Positions 52,928 to 63,026 of a stretch of 64,000 bases of DNA are shown piece by piece; the stretch's first letter is position 1; each line of letters begins with the position of its first letter. Under the pieces are notes generated by a model that had not been told where the DNA came from, searched no databases, and saw nothing but the letters and a program-made list of their open reading frames with translations. The position numbers and the translations under genes were made by a program. Source of the stretch: Halobaculum magnesiiphilum (lineage in GTDB: Archaea > Halobacteriota > Halobacteria > Halobacteriales > Haloferacaceae); assembly GCF_019823105.1 (NCBI RefSeq), contig NZ_CP081958.1, positions 682,001-746,000 on the forward strand. The letters run 5' to 3'.

Positions 52928-55345
52928 CTACGCCAGACTTGGTTCACCAAGCGCATCCCGCAGATGCTTCATGGTGAACACCTCGGTCAGTCCGGCGCAG
53001 TCGATCGCATCGTTCACGTCACGCATCGGCGTTCGTTGACTATACGAACTCTCGATTCGTGGCTCCCCGTCTGCCGGGTCAGAGAGCGGTCCGATAATTG
53101 CTTGATGGGCAGCCTTCCGGGTGACGGCCGCCCACAACACCTCTGAGGCTCCCAACTCGGCCATCTTGTCGAAGTCACGCGGAGCGGCCTCCGCAGCGTC
53201 GTTGTTCTTGCGTTCGCCTTCGCCAGCGACGACGACGGTTCCATCACCATCAACGCCGGCGACATCGACACGAAACGCCACCTCTGGCGGTTCATAATAC
53301 GGGATCACCCGCTCGACTGGTGACTCCTCACTGTGCTTGTACTCCGTCACAATATAGCGACGCAGCGCCTCGACTAACGCCCGGTGGGTGGCAGTCTCCT
53401 CGAGGTCGCCGTAGCCGTCGCCATGATCGATCCCCTCGCGATTGTGCTCGTTCAACAGCGCGCGACCCTCGCGAGTCACGGTGTACAACGTCGCACGTAG
53501 GCCGTCGTCTCGCTTCACCAGGCCCGCATCCAGCAACTCATCGAGCTCGTCACGAGAGAGCCCACAGTACTTGCGCAACTCGACCATCGAGTCGTGCACG
53601 AGGTCGTACTCCGCAGGCGAGTAGACACCCCGGGTCGCATTGAGGACGACCTGGAGGAACACCATCCCACGGATGGAGACATGCGCCGCTGCGACCTCCT
53701 CGGCCGACAGCTTCAGCCGTGCCTCGATCGTCGGGATCGACTCCGGCGCAATGTCAGCCAGGGAGTGGTGACACCGCACGGCCTCCAACAACCCAGTATA
53801 CGACGGGTCGTATAGCCGCGAACACGAGGGGTGCTCACAGGCGATCGCGTGGTGGGAGTCGGCATACGAAACACAGTCGGGCAACACCGATGTCACCGGC
53901 AGTGTCGTCCCTGTCTGGATAACCGACGGCGTCTCCGACGGCTCGGAGGCGTCCGCGACAGTGACGTGTTCGTATGCGTTCGGGTGGATCCCGCACTCCT
54001 GGCGTGTCCGCTCGATGAGTTCCTCCAATGTTGCATCAAGTTCCCGACGCTCGTCAGCCGACAAGGGCCGCGCACTGTCGGGATACCCCGCAGGCAACTC
54101 CGGCGACCGGATCGGCACCGTCGTCGCCGAACGCCCGTCGAACGTCTCGGGCGGTGGCCGAAACAGCCACCGCCCCTGTGGCAGCGCACTCAACACCTGC
54201 TGTGTCTCGGCGGGCGACATGCTTCGGACCGACAACTGACTCGCCAACACGGGATCGTCGGGAATCTGCCCGGCGATAAACGCGTGTGATTCCGTCACCA
54301 GTTCGCGATAGAGCCGGTCAGGTGCATGCGAGTCGTGTTTGGCCTGGCCGGGGAACTGCATCGAGGCAACGAGCGACAGCCCGTAGCCGCGGCCCTCCGA
54401 GAACATCTCCGACAACAGCGGTGTCAACGCGATGTTGGCCACCTCTTCGATGTGCACGAGCACGTGCCCCGGCGTCACGTCGAAGGGGAGTCGCGAGCTC
54501 CGGCGTTGCAACGCGAACCACAGCGACGCCAACACGACGATCGCGATTGCCCGTTGGGCAGCGCCCGCGATCCCGCCCAGATCGAACAGGACGGTCACAT
54601 CCGAATCCAGCACCTCCTCAAAGGTGAACTGCGGCGTGGACTCGTCGGTAGCGACGTGATTGAAGATCGCCGCGAGATCAGCCTGCCCGGAGACACGCTC
54701 CAGACTGGTCACGACGCCAGCCATGGTCGCACTCCGGAGGTCTTCACGCTCTTGGGCGAGCCCCTCCAACACGCGGGCGGCCCGGTCGCTGGAGACGGCC
54801 GGCACCGAATCGCCGTGTTGGATGGCACGCGCTTCCTCGAGCAAGGCGCTGTGGCGAAACGTCTCACTCCCGTGTGCCGGATCGAAGGCCGCACGGATCA
54901 ACGCCCGAATGGTCGTCTCTGTTCGCTTGCCGAACTCGCCGTCGCCGACGAGATACCGGATCACCTCCAGATACCGGTCAGCCCGGTTCTCGATGGCTCG
55001 CGACCGCTCGATCCCCGCGTCGAGATCCGCGCGGATGTCGAAAAACGACAGCGCGGGCAACACCTCGCCGACGGGAATGTACACGACAGAGTCGAGATCC
55101 TCTCCGCGGGCAACCAGCGACCGAATGATCCGTTCGCTCATTCCGTCGCCTTTGCCATCGATGAGGATCCGTGGCCCCGCCAGTTCCTGGTGTGCCGAGG
55201 CGAACAGCGCCTCACCGAGGACTGACTTGCCGGTGTTGGTCTTGCCACACACCAGCGTGTGAAACGGCAGACACTCCACGGGGATCTCGACGGGGCGTAG
55301 TCCGTCACCCCGTCGCTTCTCGATCTGGCCGATCGTGAACCCCAC
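52928..55345 (-). CDS. Conjugation-type ATPase (TraD/VirD4/HerA-like)
   Basis: 805 residues. Walker A GKTNTGKS at about 34-41; HVLVHIEEVANIALTPLLSEMFSEGRGYG holds Walker B-type acids and the following helix of VirD4/HerA motors; SQLSVRSMSPAETQQVL resembles the arginine-region helix. A long C-terminal region has a winged-helix-like part and an endonuclease-like end (VAFRVDVAGVDGDGTVVVAGEGERKNN). Likely the DNA pump of a conjugative or integrative element. Overlaps the next gene by one base. Confidence 0.75.
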   Translation of the reverse strand: MGFTIGQIEKRRGDGLRPVEIPVECLPFHTLVCGKTNTGKSVLGEALFASAHQELAGPRILIDGKGDGMSERIIRSLVARGEDLDSVVYIPVGEVLPALSFFDIRADLDAGIERSRAIENRADRYLEVIRYLVGDGEFGKRTETTIRALIRAAFDPAHGSETFRHSALLEEARAIQHGDSVPAVSSDRAARVLEGLAQEREDLRSATMAGVVTSLERVSGQADLAAIFNHVATDESTPQFTFEEVLDSDVTVLFDLGGIAGAAQRAIAIVVLASLWFALQRRSSRLPFDVTPGHVLVHIEEVANIALTPLLSEMFSEGRGYGLSLVASMQFPGQAKHDSHAPDRLYRELVTESHAFIAGQIPDDPVLASQLSVRSMSPAETQQVLSALPQGRWLFRPPPETFDGRSATTVPIRSPELPAGYPDSARPLSADERRELDATLEELIERTRQECGIHPNAYEHVTVADASEPSETPSVIQTGTTLPVTSVLPDCVSYADSHHAIACEHPSCSRLYDPSYTGLLEAVRCHHSLADIAPESIPTIEARLKLSAEEVAAAHVSIRGMVFLQVVLNATRGVYSPAEYDLVHDSMVELRKYCGLSRDELDELLDAGLVKRDDGLRATLYTVTREGRALLNEHNREGIDHGDGYGDLEETATHRALVEALRRYIVTEYKHSEESPVERVIPYYEPPEVAFRVDVAGVDGDGTVVVAGEGERKNNDAAEAAPRDFDKMAELGASEVLWAAVTRKAAHQAIIGPLSDPADGEPRIESSYSQRTPMRDVNDAIDCAGLTEVFTMKHLRDALGEPSLA

Positions 55346-56694
55346 TAATCGTCACCCTTGAACATATCATCAAGGTCGTCATCGTCGTTCGAGAACTGGG
55401 ACTCACGGTCGGTCTGGCCGAGAGCCCCCGCATTTGCGTCCGTCTCCGAGGCAACGAAGTCGATCACGCCTCCCGGGAGGACGATCGGCGTCCGCTTCTC
55501 GCGAAGCGGGTTCCCGAACGGGCCCGGCAGCGAGATATCCTGCTTGACGATCGATCTGGACCCGTCCCAGACACAGTTCGGACTGAGCACCGCCGGCGGT
55601 GACCGGCGAGCCGACCCCACAGACTGGCTGTTGATGTGGATCGTCGCTTTCAATCCAGGCGTTCGGTCGATGTAGGCCTTGATATCGCCCAAGGCAGAGG
55701 TGAGTGCATCGGTTCCAGCGGATTTGTGACCGACAGTGAAGCCGACAGCCGTCGCCTGGAACTGCCCGGTCGCAGTCTCAGCGTGCTCCACGATATCCGA
55801 TGTTTCCGGATGGGCACTGTCTCGCTTCTCCAACTGCCTGAGGCGGAACAACGGAATGTCGACAGGCACGAGGCGGAACTCAACGCCGGCATACGGGACG
55901 CTCGATCGCCGAAGTGTCCGTACCAGCCGCTCGCCGGGGATTTGGTTCAGGTCATCCTGCGAGGTTGCTTCGGGGACGATGATCGATCCCGGGCTCTCCG
56001 CTGCGACCGTAATATACCCAGTACACAGCGTCAGGGTGTCCGAGGCCTTCCCACAGGCGTCAGTCGCGGCCGCATGCAGCGTTGCATGTGTCGAGGGACC
56101 ACTGTCTACATCGCGACCCAGACTTTTGTCGACGACCGCATCGACATCGATGTCGCCGTCAGCGCCGATGGTCGCTTCAACCCCTGAGTCCGTTTTGACT
56201 ACTGTGCTCCGGGCGGTTGACTCGGACGTCATCCCCCGAGTCATCGATGGGATGAGCACAATGATGCCCCCTATCACGAACAGCACTGTCACAACCGCCA
56301 AGACGCCGATCACCCGCCCCCCGAACAGCGGGAATGTCCAGAGTGCGCTTCTGATGAGCGGGTGGAGCGTTCCAGGCAGATACTGTATTGGGCTTGTGGG
56401 GTCGACGAACGCCCACACTGCGCCCACAACCGCGACGACGATGCTAATTGCAATCGGGATGGTGATAACCCCGACCCACCGGTTCTTCGTCCGCAGTTCA
56501 TCTCGAACCGGTTCAGTGACAATTCCACAGACCGCTGTGAGCCGCTCGAGCGCCCGGGTGAACAGTGACCGGCCCGGGACGCCGTGGTGCAACTCCTCGC
56601 CGAACTTGCTCGCGATCACCTCATCCGATAGCCGATCGATCAGTGAGTGTGCTCGCGCCGATACGTCAGGCCGAGATGCGTTGTCTTCTTTCAT
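55345..56694 (-). CDS. Membrane partner of the conjugation-type ATPase
   Basis: 449 residues. Two or three hydrophobic segments (WVGVITIPIAISIVVAVVGAVWAF, VIGVLAVVTVLFVIGGIIVL), then a large soluble part without recognised domain and an acidic tail (SNDDDDLDDMF). It shares an operon with the ATPase and may anchor it. Name not assignable. Confidence 0.6.
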   Translation of the reverse strand: MKEDNASRPDVSARAHSLIDRLSDEVIASKFGEELHHGVPGRSLFTRALERLTAVCGIVTEPVRDELRTKNRWVGVITIPIAISIVVAVVGAVWAFVDPTSPIQYLPGTLHPLIRSALWTFPLFGGRVIGVLAVVTVLFVIGGIIVLIPSMTRGMTSESTARSTVVKTDSGVEATIGADGDIDVDAVVDKSLGRDVDSGPSTHATLHAAATDACGKASDTLTLCTGYITVAAESPGSIIVPEATSQDDLNQIPGERLVRTLRRSSVPYAGVEFRLVPVDIPLFRLRQLEKRDSAHPETSDIVEHAETATGQFQATAVGFTVGHKSAGTDALTSALGDIKAYIDRTPGLKATIHINSQSVGSARRSPPAVLSPNCVWDGSRSIVKQDISLPGPFGNPLREKRTPIVLPGGVIDFVASETDANAGALGQTDRESQFSNDDDDLDDMFKGDD

Positions 56695-58667
56695 TTCTGC
56701 CAGCGATTTCGATGTTGAGAATCATAGTATATAAGAACTAGTCCGTTTATTTGATACGTGCATGGGAATTTCTCGCAAGAATGTACCGGAGTCAGACGGT
56801 TTTCTTGCTGATATTGAATGTCTGTAGGACTGATAAGTCGGGGATTCCTCGCGAGCTGATCACTGTCGACGCAGCTGTCCAGGTCGCTCCGGCAGCCACC
56901 CGAAGGGTGGATCACCGATCCCCACCCCTTCGTTTCTACTCCACAGCTACGTGAGGGGACAATCGCCGATTGTGAGAGGCTCTACGCCAAGGATCGCCCG
57001 TCCACAGGCTGCATGACGCTCCGCAATAGGGAAGAGAGAATCCAAGCAAAGAACAATACAGTACAGACAGCCACAGACGCGACACGGGGGCCAGGGGCCC
57101 CGCACATCGCTTCCGCCGGAGCACCGACGGAAGCGGAGGACAGCGATGTGACGCGTCTTGGCAGTGATCACGTCCCACGTCCGGTTAGACTATCTGTTCC
57201 ACATGCTCGGCCCGATTCGGTCGAAATCAGCGTCCGTTCACAGAGCCACAGCCGTGTATTTGGGACAGAGAGTCTGTGGAACGGTAGATCTGCGATTTAC
57301 CGCTGATGTGTGGCGACAGTCGGTGCAGCCCGTGGGCCTCGCATCGACAGTGGGTGAACCAGTGTTCGGTGCGGTGATTGCAGTCTGTCGTGGTACAGTC
57401 GGGCGCACATCTGCCTCGCCGATGTTCCTCATAGCCTTGCTGTGACGGACAGATTGCGCTCAGGGACCATTCCCTGTCAACTGAGTGTTCTGGTGCATCA
57501 CCAGCCGATGTCGTGTGTCAATACGGACGTGGTCGTCTCCAGCGGTTCCAGCCCGTTGTGGTTCCGACGACCGACCAGAAGCCGAGGCGATCGCTGCTAC
57601 CGCTCGGCGTGACACAAGGTCGAACCCACTCATAGGGAAGCATGCAGTCGGATGAGTCGCCGTCAAAACCGGCCACGCCACCGAAACGGGGTCCAACAGG
57701 TTCTCCAAGTCCAAGCAGCATGCTCACGCCCACGACTAGGGATCACTGTTGCACCAGATACAGCTAGCCAAGGCTTCCACAGAGTCACACACCGGCTCAC
57801 TGGTGCAATCACCGGTTATGTGAGTTCTTCTCTGTCGGCTCGCCGCCTCCGACATCCCTCACCGCAGAACTGACGTGGCGGGGCACCAACCTCTGCTCTC
57901 TTCTGCTGGAAACTCCATTCTCTGCGATGGCTTGTCACCCTCTCAGAACGCAGCGAACAGGTGTGTCGTCTTCGCCGATGTCACATCAGCCGGGACTGTG
58001 TGTGAACCGGTCGGCCTCGCGGCCGTGGCGTCGTCGCGTGTGGCCCACCGCGCGTCGCTTCCGTTGGGGGTGGGCTCGTTTGCTACTGACTGGTGTATTG
58101 GTATTCTATTCTCCTCTTGCGGACCCTGTGTCAAACCGTGATCCGTCCGGCTCGATTCAACATCCACCTACTGAGCCTTTGATTGGTTCACCATCCTGTG
58201 GAGAGACTTCAGAACCAGACTGGAACTATTTGGCCGACTGTGTCTTGAGACAGTAAATGGGTGGTAGAGGCCTTCCACAGGCCATATTCGCCTGTGGAAT
58301 TCTACCGATGAGTCTGTGGAATCTGGTGTTATGGGATCCGTGGGTGTCGCTGAATCACCTTGCGCCGGGTATTCCAATACGTTCGTTTCGAGTGGAATAG
58401 ATTCTGTTCAGAATTGCCTGTGGACGTTGCTGGGGTCACTGTTGTGGGGCCCCTAGCAGACATCTTCAGGCAACCCGAAACAGCGACCTGATTGCTGCAG
58501 GTGTCAGCATCGGCCCAGAGGGAATCGCCGGCGAGTGCACCTACGGCCGACGACGAGATCGCCGATTCGACGAAAATGCCGAGGATGATGGTTCAGTCCG
58601 GTCCCACGGATGACACAGAACCTCGGCACTCCAAACCACTGCCATGGTGGTGTATAATTCGACCTGA
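56695..58667. other. 2-kb gene-free region with CTGTGGA/TCCACAG repeats
   Basis: No convincing gene on either strand. TCCACAG or its complement occurs about nine times (near 56939, 56999, 57270, 57776, 58194, 58274, 58292, 58313, 58419). TTCCACAGGC and GCCTGTGGAA form a perfect inverted repeat at 58273-58299. A hairpin lies at 57103-57150. Such clustering fits a binding-site array, possibly an origin or control region of the element; it is not a known haloarchaeal origin motif. Confidence 0.45.
58273..58299. repeat. Perfect inverted repeat of the CTGTGGA motif
   Basis: TTCCACAGGC, seven bases, GCCTGTGGAA. Single copies of the half-site follow near 58313 and 58419. Strongest member of the repeat family in the gene-free region. 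Confidence 0.55.
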
Positions 58668-58710
58668 TCAAACAATCAGTGCGAAGCGGGTAGGCCCGGA
58701 GCTGACTGAC

Positions 58711-59216
58711 GCTACCGCTTCAGTTGAAACCCGCGACGGTCGAAGTATCGCCACCACACCGCCCCCGGGATATAGCCGAGACGTGAACGACGCGAGCCCC
58801 GCGGCCATGAGAAATAGACCGCCTGCTGCAAGCAGAAACGGTTCTGCACCGAGAACCAACATGACGGTATCGCCATCGAACCCGGCGCCCTGCACAGGGA
58901 ACTCTCGGTAGAGCGGCCGTGGGGACTGAACCAGATTGAATACCGCCCGAACTGCGTAGAACAGAACGATGCCGCCCATGACGAAAGAGAGGTGCGACAG
59001 GCGTTTCCACCGAAGTCCTGCGACCACGCTTCCGACACTAAGCGCCCCTAACTGCACGAGCAGTACCTCTTCGTGATTCAGGCTTCCATCCCAGCCGGAC
59101 ATAATGGTCCCCTCGTATCCCGGAGCGACGTGGACTAACCCCTGATAGACGCCGACACCGATGGCTGCAAACCCAGCGATAGCCAACGCTAACGGGACGA
59201 ATCGATGGATATCCAT
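58711..59216 (-). pseudogene. Membrane protein truncated by a TnpB-element end
   Basis: Four hydrophobic segments (LALAIAGFAAIGVGVYQGLV, VLLVQLGALSVGSVVAGL, FVMGGIVLFYAVRAVFNLV, PFLLAAGGLFLMAAGLASF). After LRPSR the frame reads VSTEAVASV, encoded by CGCTACCGCTTCAGTTGAA on the opposite strand, the left end of copies A and B. The frame then runs on to a stop at 58668. So the natural C-terminus is lost. Confidence 0.55.
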
Positions 59217-59306
59217 AATTAGATATGCGGAGTAAGATAATTAAAAGATACTTGTATATATACGATAATAAGCATACGAGGCACCGTCGAGCCAGTCGTA
59301 CTCTAC

Positions 59307-60518
59307 TCACACCGTGCTGTTGCGGTAGTATACGTGTCCGTCAAAGAGCAGTCGGGCGGTGCGACCGACGCGGACCCGGTCGACCGTCGTTCCCCCGTCA
59401 CGCGTCGATCCCTCGACACCGATCGTGATCGTCCCCTGGGGGTGGCCGATGACCACGTTGGGGCCCCCGGCGTCCCGAGCGAACTCCGCCGGGATCGTGC
59501 CATCGAGCTGGGTCGCAGCGGCGAGACACATGGCGCCGGTCGTCGCGTACGAGTGGTGGGGTGTCTGGGTCGTCACGATCCGGGACGTGATATCGAGGTC
59601 GTCGTCGTTGACACGTTCGCCCGAGGCGGTTCCGAACGATTGCGGTTCGGAGACCACCGCGATCTGGGGGATCGCCGGGCAGTCGTCGACGGCGTCGCGC
59701 CGGTCATCGACGAGACCGAGGCGTTCGCAGGCTGCCCCTCTGAGGAGTTCGAGTCGGTCGAGGAGGTCCGGGTCGTTCAGCGTGTCGGGGAGCTCCGTTC
59801 CCTCGAGCCCGAGGTCACGGGCACGGAGGAACACGTTGGGGTTCGCGATATCGACGATCGAGACGGTGTAGTCCTCGCCGGCGACCGAGAGTGTCTCACG
59901 GGCCGCACCGGTCGGCAACGTCCGGCCGGTGACCGAGCCGCCCGGGTCCCGGAAGTACGAGTCGATCCGGGCACCGGTCCCCGGGATCCCGTCGACGTGG
60001 TACTCGCCGTGTACCGCCGGTTCCCCGTCGGCGATCGGGACGACCTGGTCGATATACGTGTCCGTGTTCGTGTTGTAGAGGACCAGTTCCGTCTCCGGGT
60101 CACGAGCGTCGACGAGTCCGGTCGCCGCGGCGAACACGCCGATACCGCTCGTCAGGTTCCCACAGTTCCCCGACCAATCGACGGTCGCGTTGTCGATCCC
60201 GACCTGCCCGAACGTGTATTCGATGTCGGCGTCCGGCCGGTCCGCCTCGTCGACGATCATCACCTTGCTCGTGTGGGAGTTTCCTCCACCGATGCCGTCG
60301 ATTTGTAGCGGGTCCGGGGTTCCGAAGAGCTCGATGAGGATCTCGTCCCGTAGCTCGCCGGCCGGCGGCAACTGCTCGGGTGTCACGTACAGTCCCCGGC
60401 TCGTTCCGCCGCGAATCAGGGTCCCCCGAACGGATCCCTGGATCGATTGGTCGACCATGCCGTCGGGCTCGTGTTCCTCCGGCGTAGGTGTTGTGTCGTG
60501 GGGGGATTCACGCCACAC
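59307..60518 (-). CDS. PrpF-family isomerase (methylaconitate/methylitaconate type)
   Basis: 403 residues; the start could be the ATG at about 60458 (MVDQSIQGSVRGTLIRGGTSRG). GGTSRGLY, GIGGGNSHTSKV and SGNCGNLTSGIG match PrpF, a diaminopimelate-epimerase-like isomerase that moves the double bond of methylaconitate or methylitaconate. Downstream of an isocitrate-lyase-family gene and an MFS carrier on the same strand, with about 50 bases between this start and that stop. Confidence 0.8.
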   Translation of the reverse strand: MWRESPHDTTPTPEEHEPDGMVDQSIQGSVRGTLIRGGTSRGLYVTPEQLPPAGELRDEILIELFGTPDPLQIDGIGGGNSHTSKVMIVDEADRPDADIEYTFGQVGIDNATVDWSGNCGNLTSGIGVFAAATGLVDARDPETELVLYNTNTDTYIDQVVPIADGEPAVHGEYHVDGIPGTGARIDSYFRDPGGSVTGRTLPTGAARETLSVAGEDYTVSIVDIANPNVFLRARDLGLEGTELPDTLNDPDLLDRLELLRGAACERLGLVDDRRDAVDDCPAIPQIAVVSEPQSFGTASGERVNDDDLDITSRIVTTQTPHHSYATTGAMCLAAATQLDGTIPAEFARDAGGPNVVIGHPQGTITIGVEGSTRDGGTTVDRVRVGRTARLLFDGHVYYRNSTV

Positions 60519-60564
60519 GTCGCCGTCACCGGGGATCCGTCCATCGCGCTCCCCGAGCGGGGGG

Positions 60565-61464
60565 TCAGTCGTCGTCGGTCGCGAACCGCTCCTCGAGGTC
60601 GTCGACCGCCGGCTTCCCGACGAGGTCGGTGTAGTAGTCCCAGTCGACGACGGCGTCGGGCGCCTCGTACTCCTCGTCCGTCTCCACGGCCGTCGCGAGC
60701 TCCTCCAGCCCGCGTTTCATCCCCGCGGTCGCCGCGGCGGTGATGAGCCGCGGGTAGATGACGACATCGACCCCCATTTCGTCGAGGCGTGCGGCCGGGA
60801 TCAGCGGCGTGGTCGGTCGGCTCCGGACGCCGAACCCCATGTTGACCGAGAGCGGTGCCTCGACCTCGTCGGCGACGCGACGGATGTCGTCCGCCGAGCG
60901 CAGCGCGTCCGCGAAGACGACGTCGGCGCCGGCGTCGGCGAACGCGTTCAGCCGCCGGATCGCCTCGTCGAGCCCGTCCGGCTCGGTCGCGTCGGTCCGC
61001 GCCTTCAGGAGCATGTCCGGGGCGTGCGAATCGCGTGCGTCCGCGGCCGCCTCGATCTTCGCGACGGCCTCCTCGAACCCGACGACGGACTTGCCGGCCA
61101 TGTGGCCGCACCGCTTGGGCCACTCCTGGTCCTCGATCATGACCGCGGCCGCCCCCGCGTCGGCCAGCCGCCGGATCGTGCGATGGACGGAAACCGCGTT
61201 CCCGTAGCCGGTGTCGGCGTCGACCCAGATCGGGATCTCGACCGCGTCCGCGATCTCGCGCGACTGATCGGCGATGTCCGGCAGCGTGAGGAAGCCGACG
61301 TCCGGCTGTGCGAGGCGACTGTTGGAGACCCCGGCACCGGAGAGGAACCCGCTCTCGAAGCCCTGTCGCTCGACGAGTCGCGCACTGATACCGTCGTATA
61401 CGCCCGGAACGACCGTGATCTCCGATCCGGCGATCGTCTCCGCCAACCGCTCGCGCCCGTACAT
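60565..61464 (-). CDS. Isocitrate-lyase/PEP-mutase superfamily lyase
   Basis: 299 residues. TVVPGVYDGISARLVE, DADTGYGNA (metal site) and the catalytic loop KRCGHMAGK show an active C-C lyase: methylisocitrate lyase or dimethylmalate lyase. With the PrpF-like gene it would make a two-step catabolic route giving pyruvate and either succinate or propionate. No methylcitrate synthase is in the window. Confidence 0.83.
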   Translation of the reverse strand: MYGRERLAETIAGSEITVVPGVYDGISARLVERQGFESGFLSGAGVSNSRLAQPDVGFLTLPDIADQSREIADAVEIPIWVDADTGYGNAVSVHRTIRRLADAGAAAVMIEDQEWPKRCGHMAGKSVVGFEEAVAKIEAAADARDSHAPDMLLKARTDATEPDGLDEAIRRLNAFADAGADVVFADALRSADDIRRVADEVEAPLSVNMGFGVRSRPTTPLIPAARLDEMGVDVVIYPRLITAAATAGMKRGLEELATAVETDEEYEAPDAVVDWDYYTDLVGKPAVDDLEERFATDDD

Positions 61465-61524
61465 ACGAGACAGACGACACCCGAGGCGTAAAGTACCGAT
61501 CGGCCGAGTCGTCGGAGCGCGCGG

Positions 61525-62754
61525 TCAGGCGGAGTCGAACACCCACAGGAGGACTGACAGGCCCGTCGCGACGAGCAGCGCGGCGGTGAGGATCCAGAAC
61601 GCCGGCCGAAGTCCGGCCGTCTCCGAGACGACGCCGACGAGGGCGGGGGAGGACGCCCCGGCGACCATCTGAATCGTTCGTACCGCGCCGAGGCTCCCGC
61701 CGGCGACGGAGGTCGGAATGACCGACATGAGGTACGCCCCCCGAACTGGACGGTAGCCGTGTGCGCCGAGTCCGAGACACACGACTGCCCCACCCAGCAT
61801 GAGGGGACCGGCGGCGTCCGAGAGGAGGAGTATCGCTCCGAGCCCCGCCGTCGCCAGCCCGACAGTGAGCGCGACGAGCGGGAGCGCCCCCGTTCGATCG
61901 CTTATCTCCCCGGTGAGCAACTGAACGAGGCTCACCGCGAACAGGACGCTGAACAGCAGGCTCGCTGTGGTGGTCGTGAGGCCGGCCTCCCGCGTGAAAT
62001 ACAACGGGAGGAACGCGAGCGTGGCGTTGTAGGCGAACGAGAACAGGGTCGTGACGAGGACGAACACGGAGAAGCGCCACTCCCGAAACAGCGCTCCGTA
62101 CTCGCGGATCGGGACGGTGGTCTCGGTGTCGTCCCGGTCCGTCTCGAAGTCCGGAAGCCGTCGGGGAACCCGGGCGACGAACCCGACCGTAACGCAGATC
62201 CCGACGATCCCGGCGACGAGGAAGGTCGTTCGCCAGCCGGCACCGACCACCCCGGGCGCGTTCGCGAAGAGCACGACTGCGGCGGGCGCCGCCGCGCCGC
62301 CGAGGGTCCCGAACGTGTCGAACACGCCGAGGGCACGCCCGGTCTGTCGCGGATACGTCCGCGAGAGCACCCGGATGCCGACCGTCTTGACCGGGCCGGT
62401 ACCGGCGCCGATCGTCAGCATGGCCCCGACGAGGACGACCAGCGGACTGTCGACCGCCAGCGCGAGCGCCCCGACCGCCGCGAGTACGGTCCCCCCGCCG
62501 ATGACGGCGACGGAACTAACCCTGTCGGCGATGAGTCCCGACGGGAACTGCATCGCCGCGTAGACCATGAGCAGCCCGCTGAACGCCCCACCGAGGACCG
62601 CCGGCGACACGCCGTACACGCGGCCGAGTCGTTCGAACAACGGCGGGAACGCGAAGCGAACGAACTTGCTCAGGAACCACAGTCCGGAGGTGAGCACGAT
62701 CGCGTCGAAGCGGCCGATCCGGCCGACTAGCGATCGGATCTCCGCGGTCACCAC
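61525..62754 (-). CDS. MFS transporter
   Basis: 409 residues with about 12 hydrophobic segments, a GLIADRVSS-type loop 2-3 motif and SRTYPRQTGRALG. Gene order suggests import of a branched dicarboxylate for the two enzymes downstream. Substrate not predictable from sequence alone. Confidence 0.82.
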   Translation of the reverse strand: MVTAEIRSLVGRIGRFDAIVLTSGLWFLSKFVRFAFPPLFERLGRVYGVSPAVLGGAFSGLLMVYAAMQFPSGLIADRVSSVAVIGGGTVLAAVGALALAVDSPLVVLVGAMLTIGAGTGPVKTVGIRVLSRTYPRQTGRALGVFDTFGTLGGAAAPAAVVLFANAPGVVGAGWRTTFLVAGIVGICVTVGFVARVPRRLPDFETDRDDTETTVPIREYGALFREWRFSVFVLVTTLFSFAYNATLAFLPLYFTREAGLTTTTASLLFSVLFAVSLVQLLTGEISDRTGALPLVALTVGLATAGLGAILLLSDAAGPLMLGGAVVCLGLGAHGYRPVRGAYLMSVIPTSVAGGSLGAVRTIQMVAGASSPALVGVVSETAGLRPAFWILTAALLVATGLSVLLWVFDSA

Positions 62755-63026
62755 GTGCGCTCTCGGACGTCGTGTCCGGTGGATAGCATTACTCTGGTTC
62801 TGGCTGGAGCGACCGATGATCTCTCCCGACGCGTGACGGATAGCCGACGAGACGAGCGCCCTCCTGTCGTGTCGAGTCTCAGTGCTATCCGAGGGTTCTT
62901 AACATGTGTCATGCTACGCTGTGTCAGGATGAATCGGCGGGAACGAATCGGTTCGTCTCCGAGGTATCTCGATACCGCTCGGATCGGTATGATCGACCTC
63001 CGTACGTCGTCGGTGCCCGGACGACG
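62755..63026. promoter_or_regulatory. Divergent intergenic region
   Basis: 272 bases between the MFS gene and the ABC ATPase, which are transcribed away from each other. Must hold both promoters; TTCTTAACATGTGTCATG near 62895 is AT-rich relative to surroundings. Confidence 0.35.

Noticed and set aside
56736-57445. Plus-strand open frames in the 2-kb gene-free region and its edge
   Set aside because: Short, low similarity to anything, codon use unlike neighbours; the repeats and hairpins explain the sequence better.
60416-62080. 554-codon minus-strand frame
   Set aside because: Extremely Arg-rich and overlaps the lyase, PrpF-like and MFS genes, all of which have clear family motifs in another frame.
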